Below are positions 60,126 to 64,000 of a stretch of 64,000 nucleotides of DNA, in pieces. The position numbers and the translations under genes were made by a program. Within the stretch, counting starts at the first letter, position 1. Every line of letters starts with the position of its first letter. This stretch comes from BOG-908 sp963692875 (GTDB lineage: Bacteria > Pseudomonadota > Alphaproteobacteria > Acetobacterales > Acetobacteraceae), in the NCBI GenBank assembly GCA_965198755.1, contig OZ240673.1:1426001-1490000 (forward strand), written 5' to 3'. The notes under the pieces are model-generated. The model had not been told where the DNA came from and ran no database searches. It was given only the letters and a program-made list of their open reading frames with translations.

Positions 60126-60772
60126 CCCTCACCCACCGCGCGGCCGCTGTATTGGCGCGCCTCCGACGCCTCGCCGAAGCGCGCCAGCATCGGGTTCTCG
60201 GAGCCGGCCAGCGCCATGTCGCGCGAGAGGATGCTGCGCCGCAGCTTGTCGTAGGTGCCCTCGGCGCGCAGCCGCTCGAACTGGTCGTGCAGGTTGAAGA
60301 TCATCGTCGGCGCGGCAAACCGGCGCGCCGGGCGGCTGGCAGACGGATGCAGGCCCACCACGAAGAACGCCTCGCCGCCAAAGCTCAGCGAGAAATCCGT
60401 GTCGTGCGGGTTGTCGCTGACCCGGTGATCGTAGGGCTTGCCGGACCAGGCGTCCTTGTCGGTCAACGACTGCAGGCGGCTCCACAGGCACCGCTCGAAC
60501 TGCGTCTCGGACAGGTTGCGCGGCCCTTCGAACACCACGGCAAAACTGCGGAACAGCGTCGGGTCCGCCCGGTAGCTCTCCACCCAGTCGAGCAGCAGCG
60601 GGTAGATGCGCAGATCATCCCACCCCGACCCGATGTCGCGCGCCACCACCACGGCGATCTGGTCGCGCGAGAGCGCCGCCTTGGCGCCCACGCACGGAAA
60701 GTCGGGTGCGGCGATGAAGTCCCGCAGGTCATGGGCGAGCGCGTGGTCCGCGTCGCACGTCTCTATCAGCAT
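60071..60772 (-). CDS. YqcI/YcgG family protein
   Basis: 233 residues with the family pattern: FPCVGAKAALSRDQ near the start, WSRLQSLTDKDAW, then DFSLSFGGEAFFVVGLHPSASRPARRF and PTMIFNLHDQFERLR, ending in an ARFGEASEARQYSGR segment. Found near DUF1989 and guanitoxin-like genes in some bacteria; heme-oxygenase-like oxidases belong to the family, so a guanidine-hydroxylating role is possible. Function here is inferred. It is co-transcribed with and overlaps the DUF1989 gene. Confidence 0.85.
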   Translation of the reverse strand: MLIETCDADHALAHDLRDFIAAPDFPCVGAKAALSRDQIAVVVARDIGSGWDDLRIYPLLLDWVESYRADPTLFRSFAVVFEGPRNLSETQFERCLWSRLQSLTDKDAWSGKPYDHRVSDNPHDTDFSLSFGGEAFFVVGLHPSASRPARRFAAPTMIFNLHDQFERLRAEGTYDKLRRSILSRDMALAGSENPMLARFGEASEARQYSGRAVGEGWECPFHPAGRKQGAASE

Positions 60773-60833
60773 GGCGCTTATCCTGGTGTCTCTCCGGACC
60801 GAGACAACGCGGTTCTGTACTCACGGTTGAAGG

Positions 60834-60862
60834 AGGATGTCTTTTTTGCAAAAAAGAACCGA
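60834..60862. repeat. Remnant hairpin of the repeat family
   Basis: GTCTTTTTTGCAAAAAAGAACC: one eroded arm without centre, about 45 bases before copy 32. Confidence 0.55.
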
Positions 60863-60907
60863 TGGCGTTTGGAGACGCGGCCGCGAGGTGTGACTCCAGC
60901 AAGCAGG

Positions 60908-61038
60908 AAAGCAAGGCCTTCTTTTCTGAAGAAAAGAAGCAAAAGACTTTTGGTCCGGCTGTCGCGGAGTCTCCCTCAGCGTGTACTCAGGGGACGAAAG
61001 TTTTTTGGTTCTTTTTTTCAAAAAAGAACTACTTGCCT
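60908..61038. repeat. Nested-palindrome repeat, copy 32 (complete)
   Basis: CTTC-type left arm (CTTCTTTTCTGAAGAAAAGAAG), centre GGCTGTCGCGGAG...GCGTGTACTCAGGGGAC, GGTTC-type right arm. It lies between divergent genes. Confidence 0.9.
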
Positions 61039-61120
61039 TGCCTTCCGGCCGCCTTTCCTTCGCTTTCCTCATGTTTGCGCAACGTGGGCAAGCCCCATAG
61101 ATGGTAGGGTGCCCCCCGAC

Positions 61121-62650
61121 ATGCCCGCCCACCGCCGCCCGGCAGCTTTGCTCGCCGTCCTCACGCTCGCCGGCTGCGGCGTCGGCCCGCGTTACCACCC
61201 TCCGAGGCTGGACGTCCCGGCCACCTTCACCTCCGCCCTCCCCACGGCCCCCACCGCAGCGCCCCCACCCACCGACTGGTGGCGCGGCTTCGGCGTCCCG
61301 GAGCTCGACCGGCTGATCGACCTGGCCGCCACCCAGAGCCTGGACGTGCGCGCGGCCGCCGCCCGAATCGTGCAGGCGGATCAGGCGGCGCGCGTGGCCG
61401 GCAGCCCGCTGCTGCCCGGCATCACCGGCACGCTCGGCCAGACCTACGAGCGCACCGGCAGCCAGAGCAGCGGCGGCGTCTCTGCCAGCAGCCTTAGCGC
61501 GCTCACCGGCAGCACCGGCGCCGGCTCAACCGGCAGCAGCTCCACCCTTACCAGCCTGCTCGGCAGCGGCCACCGCTACACCGACACGCGCATCTACTCC
61601 GCCGAGCTGAACGCGTCCTACCAGGTGGATTTCTGGGGCCAGAACCTCGACGCCCTGCGCGCGGCACTCGCCACCGCCCAGTTCAGCCGGTTTGACGCGC
61701 AGACCGTGTGGCTGACCACGTCCAGCTCCATCGCCACAACGTATTTTCAGGCTGCCGGCTACCGCGACCGGCTGGCCATCGCCGAGGGCAACCTGAAATC
61801 GTCGCTCGACGTGCTGGCCGCCTACCAGGCGCGCCTCACGGTCGGCACCGCCAGCCTGCTCGATGTCAGCCAGCAGGAGGCGCTGGTCGCCGGCTACCGC
61901 GCGCAGATCCCCGCGTTGCGCAGCTCCTACGAGCAGGAGCGCATCGCACTCGGCGTGCTGGTCGGCATCCCGCCCGAGCGCATCGTGATCGACCCCAAGC
62001 CGCTGGTTGTCACCGCCCTGCCGGAAATCGCCCCCGGCCTGCCGGCCGACCTGCTGCGACGCCGCCCAGACGTGGAATCCGCCGAAGCCCAGCTCGTCTC
62101 GCAGAACCAGACGGTGCGCCAGGACCTCGCCGCCTTTTTCCCCTCGCTGCAGCTGACCGGCTCGGGCGGCCTGTCCAGCCTGTTCCTCTCCAGCATCACC
62201 GGCCCCGGCACGGTGGTCGCCAGCCTGGCCAGCCAGCTGACCCAGACGATCTTCGACAACGGGGCCAAGTCCGGCACGCTGGGCGGCGCCAAGGGCCGCT
62301 ACCAGGAGCTGGTGGCCGACTACGTCAGAGCGGTGCTGCAGGCGTTTACCGATACCGAGACGGCGCTGACCCAGGCCAGCTTCGACGCCGAGCAGCAACG
62401 CCTCGAGGAGGAGGCCGTGCGCACCGCCCAACGCTCGCTCGACATCGCCCGCGCCCAGCTCACCGTCGGCACCATCGACATCATCACCGTGCTGAACACC
62501 CAGACCACGCTGTTCGGCGACCAGGACACCCTGGCCCAGGTGCGCATCGCCCGCTTCGAGGCGATCGTCTCCCTATATAAGGCGCTGGGCGGCGGCTGGT
62601 CCGGCCCGGTCCTCGCCGCCCCACCCCACACGGTGTACCCGCCCTCATGA
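61121..62650 (+). CDS. RND efflux outer-membrane factor, NodT-family lipoprotein (second system)
   Basis: 509 residues from ATG 61121. The lipobox is LTLAGCGVGP (cysteine 19), followed by RYHPP. Two outer-membrane-efflux repeats with NASYQVDFWGQN and the RRRPDVESAEAQL motif are present. A Ser/Gly/Thr-rich insert lies near residues 115-150. It forms the outer-membrane channel of a tripartite pump. Its stop overlaps the adaptor start as ATGA. The frame is open far upstream but that part is repeat and antisense sequence. Confidence 0.93.
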   Translation: MPAHRRPAALLAVLTLAGCGVGPRYHPPRLDVPATFTSALPTAPTAAPPPTDWWRGFGVPELDRLIDLAATQSLDVRAAAARIVQADQAARVAGSPLLPGITGTLGQTYERTGSQSSGGVSASSLSALTGSTGAGSTGSSSTLTSLLGSGHRYTDTRIYSAELNASYQVDFWGQNLDALRAALATAQFSRFDAQTVWLTTSSSIATTYFQAAGYRDRLAIAEGNLKSSLDVLAAYQARLTVGTASLLDVSQQEALVAGYRAQIPALRSSYEQERIALGVLVGIPPERIVIDPKPLVVTALPEIAPGLPADLLRRRPDVESAEAQLVSQNQTVRQDLAAFFPSLQLTGSGGLSSLFLSSITGPGTVVASLASQLTQTIFDNGAKSGTLGGAKGRYQELVADYVRAVLQAFTDTETALTQASFDAEQQRLEEEAVRTAQRSLDIARAQLTVGTIDIITVLNTQTTLFGDQDTLAQVRIARFEAIVSLYKALGGGWSGPVLAAPPHTVYPPS

Positions 62651-63822
62651 GACGCTTCCGCACGCCGATCATCACCGTCCTGGTCATCGTCCTGGTGCTG
62701 GCCGGCATACGCGGGCTGGTGGCCATGCGTGCCAGGCCGAAGAAGACCGCCGCGGTGGACACCTCCATCCCCGTCGCCACCGCGCAGGCCAAGGTGGAAA
62801 ACGTGCCGCTGTCGGTGGACGGCATCGGCACCGTGCAGGCGCTCAACACCATCAACATCCACCCTAACGTGGACGGGCCGCTGACCGAGGTGGATTTCAA
62901 GGAGGGCCAGGACGTGCGCGCCGGCCAGGTGCTCGCCCGCATCGACAGCCGCATCTACCAGGCCACCTACGACCAGATGGTGGCGAAAAAGGCGCAGGAC
63001 GAAGCCACGCTGGCCAACGCCCAGCACGACCTGCAGCGCTACGACAAGCTGGTGAAGACGCAGTACACCACATTGCAGCAGGCCGACACGCAGCGCGCCA
63101 CCGTGGCGCAGACCGAGGCGATCGTCCGCCAGGACCAGGCGCAGATCGACAGCGCGCACACCAATCTCGGCTACACCACCATCGTAGCCCCAGTGGACGG
63201 TCGCGTCGGCATCCGCCAGGTGGACCTGGGCAACCTGGTGCACAGCACGGACGCGACGCCTCTCACGGTGCTGACCACACTGAAGCCGATCTCGGTGGTG
63301 TTCACCCTGCCGCAGCAGACCTTGGGCGAAGTCACCACTGCCATCGCCGCCGCGCGCAGCCAAAACGCCAAGGACGGGGGCGGCGCCGAGGTCGAAGCCC
63401 TGCCCCAGGAAGGCGGCGAGGACGACGGCGACGACGCCACACCAAAGGTGCTCGACCGCGGCCGGGTGGCCGTGCTGGACAACGAGGTGGACCAGAACAC
63501 CGGCACCATCAAGCTGAAGGCGACCTTCCCCAACCCGGCGCTGCGCCTGTGGCCCGGCGCGTTCGTCAACGTGCGCCTGTTCCTGCGGGTGGACAGCAAC
63601 GTCATCGCGGTGCCCACGGCGGCGATCCAGCGCGGGCCGCAGGGCGCGTTCGTCTACACGCTGGACCACGACGTGGCACACCGCCACCCGGTGGTTGTGC
63701 AGCGGCAGACCGAGCAGGTGGCCATCGTCAGCGCGGGGCTGACCCCTGGCGAGCTGGTGGTGACGGATGGGGCGTCGCGGCTGACCGAGGGATCGCACGT
63801 GCGGGCGCAAGGTAAGGTTTAA
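62647..63822 (+). CDS. RND efflux periplasmic adaptor (MdtA-like; second system)
   Basis: 391 residues. One N-terminal membrane segment (ITVLVIVLVLAGIRGLVAM), lipoyl-type halves around VQALNTINIHPNVDGPL and TTIVAPVDGRVGIRQVDLGN, a beta-barrel domain from about 205, and an acidic insert (PQEGGEDDGDDATPK) near residue 260. The late PTAAIQRGPQGAFVY motif is typical of MdtA/AcrA. Start is ATG 62647 by ATGA overlap. The permease would be expected next, but a repeat half follows the stop (TAAGCAAGG) and the window ends. Confidence 0.93.
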   Translation: MRRFRTPIITVLVIVLVLAGIRGLVAMRARPKKTAAVDTSIPVATAQAKVENVPLSVDGIGTVQALNTINIHPNVDGPLTEVDFKEGQDVRAGQVLARIDSRIYQATYDQMVAKKAQDEATLANAQHDLQRYDKLVKTQYTTLQQADTQRATVAQTEAIVRQDQAQIDSAHTNLGYTTIVAPVDGRVGIRQVDLGNLVHSTDATPLTVLTTLKPISVVFTLPQQTLGEVTTAIAAARSQNAKDGGGAEVEALPQEGGEDDGDDATPKVLDRGRVAVLDNEVDQNTGTIKLKATFPNPALRLWPGAFVNVRLFLRVDSNVIAVPTAAIQRGPQGAFVYTLDHDVAHRHPVVVQRQTEQVAIVSAGLTPGELVVTDGASRLTEGSHVRAQGKV

Positions 63823-63890
63823 GCAAGGCCTTCTTTTCTGAAGAAAAGAAGCAAAAGACATTTATCACGGCTGTCGCGGACCTCTCTGCA
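63823..63890. repeat. Nested-palindrome repeat, half copy 33 (left half)
   Basis: CTTCTTTTCTGAAGAAAAGAAG hairpin, AAAGACATTTATCACGGCTGTCGCGGACC. No right arm is visible by 63980. Confidence 0.85.
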
Positions 63891-64000
63891 AAGGTGTACT
63901 TGAGCCTAACACGGGCATTGTTGCGGGTGGGACGGGGGCTTGGCCGGCCCACCATGTCGCCGTATGGGTTGTTATGAATTCAAACGAAATACGGTCGCTT

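Noticed and set aside
1284..63890. CRISPR array as explanation of the repeats.
   Set aside because: Copies are kilobases apart, vary in sequence, occur in both orientations and have no regular spacers or cas genes.
1284..63890. DNA uptake sequences paired as terminators, suggested by the neighbouring comM gene.
   Set aside because: Uptake sequences are short (9-12 bp) and also occur inside genes. These elements are about 130 bp and intergenic. The idea is not excluded for the GCTGTCGCG core but is unsupported.
63973..64000. Start of another gene at the window end (ATGAATTCAAACGAAATACGG).
   Set aside because: Only nine codons are visible, with no clear ribosome-binding site or family information.

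Overview
The window is high-GC (roughly two thirds G+C by eye), gene-dense bacterial chromosome. It most resembles an alphaproteobacterium, and probably an Acetobacteraceae/Rhodospirillales member. The supporting evidence is a regulatory phosphotransferase (PTS) operon with a short alphaproteobacterial-type HPr kinase, ppiD next to trpE, dapA next to smpB, a DUF2852 protein, a YcgN-type cysteine-cluster protein, and RND pumps with NodT-type outer-membrane factors. The family assignment is an inference. I saw no rRNA, tRNA, CRISPR array or transposase gene.

Layout. 1-4.2 kb: 3' part of comM/yifB, an OprB-like porin, and a protein ending in a J-domain-like HPD segment. 4.4-10.4 kb: leftward tripartite RND efflux operon (outer-membrane factor, adaptor, permease). 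10.6-12.2 kb: O-antigen-ligase-like protein and a small conserved protein. 12.4-16.7 kb: leftward regulatory PTS operon (hprK, rapZ, EIIA, HPr, enzyme I). 16.9-19.6 kb: AI-2E-type transporter, smpB, dapA. 20.1-23.1 kb: lytic transglycosylase and ferredoxin-NADP reductase. 23.3-27.8 kb: a small surface-polysaccharide locus. 27.9-34.5 kb: GFA protein, DUF2852, polyprenyl synthase, DUF2007, tRNA methyltransferase-like protein, a small helical protein, amino-acid permease and YcgN. 34.8-37.9 kb: Tad-like pseudopilin/vWA operon. 38.5-41.8 kb: broken phosphatase, DegP protease, PEP-CTERM protein. 42.4-45.9 kb: trpE and ppiD. 46-48.5 kb: AT-richer island of small or decayed genes. 48.6-53.7 kb: cobalamin riboswitch with a BtuB-like receptor, then an amylo-glucosidase-type enzyme. 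53.8-57.2 kb: acetyltransferase, truncated methyltransferase, secreted protein and flavin-binding stress protein. 57.3-60.8 kb: spermidine-dehydrogenase-like oxidase, DUF1989 and YqcI/YcgG proteins. 61.1-63.8 kb: a second outer-membrane factor plus adaptor.

The outstanding feature is a family of about 37 intergenic repeats, 26 near-complete and 11 halves or remnants, about one per 1.7 kb. A complete copy is about 130-150 bp. It has two inverted arms, each an AT-rich hairpin flanked by GCAAGC or GCAAGG, around a GC-rich centre carrying GCTGTCGCG or its complement. The hairpin stems differ between copies by paired, compensatory changes, and arms and centres are shuffled between copies. Copies sit in most tandem and convergent gene gaps and in some divergent ones. 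Many begin exactly at a stop codon (TAAGCAAG). Some lie inside apparent operons, and a few carry outer ends that look like terminal inverted repeats. The GC-rich centre followed by T-runs on both strands suggests bidirectional transcript-end modules that spread or converge like a mobile palindromic element. That function is a hypothesis.
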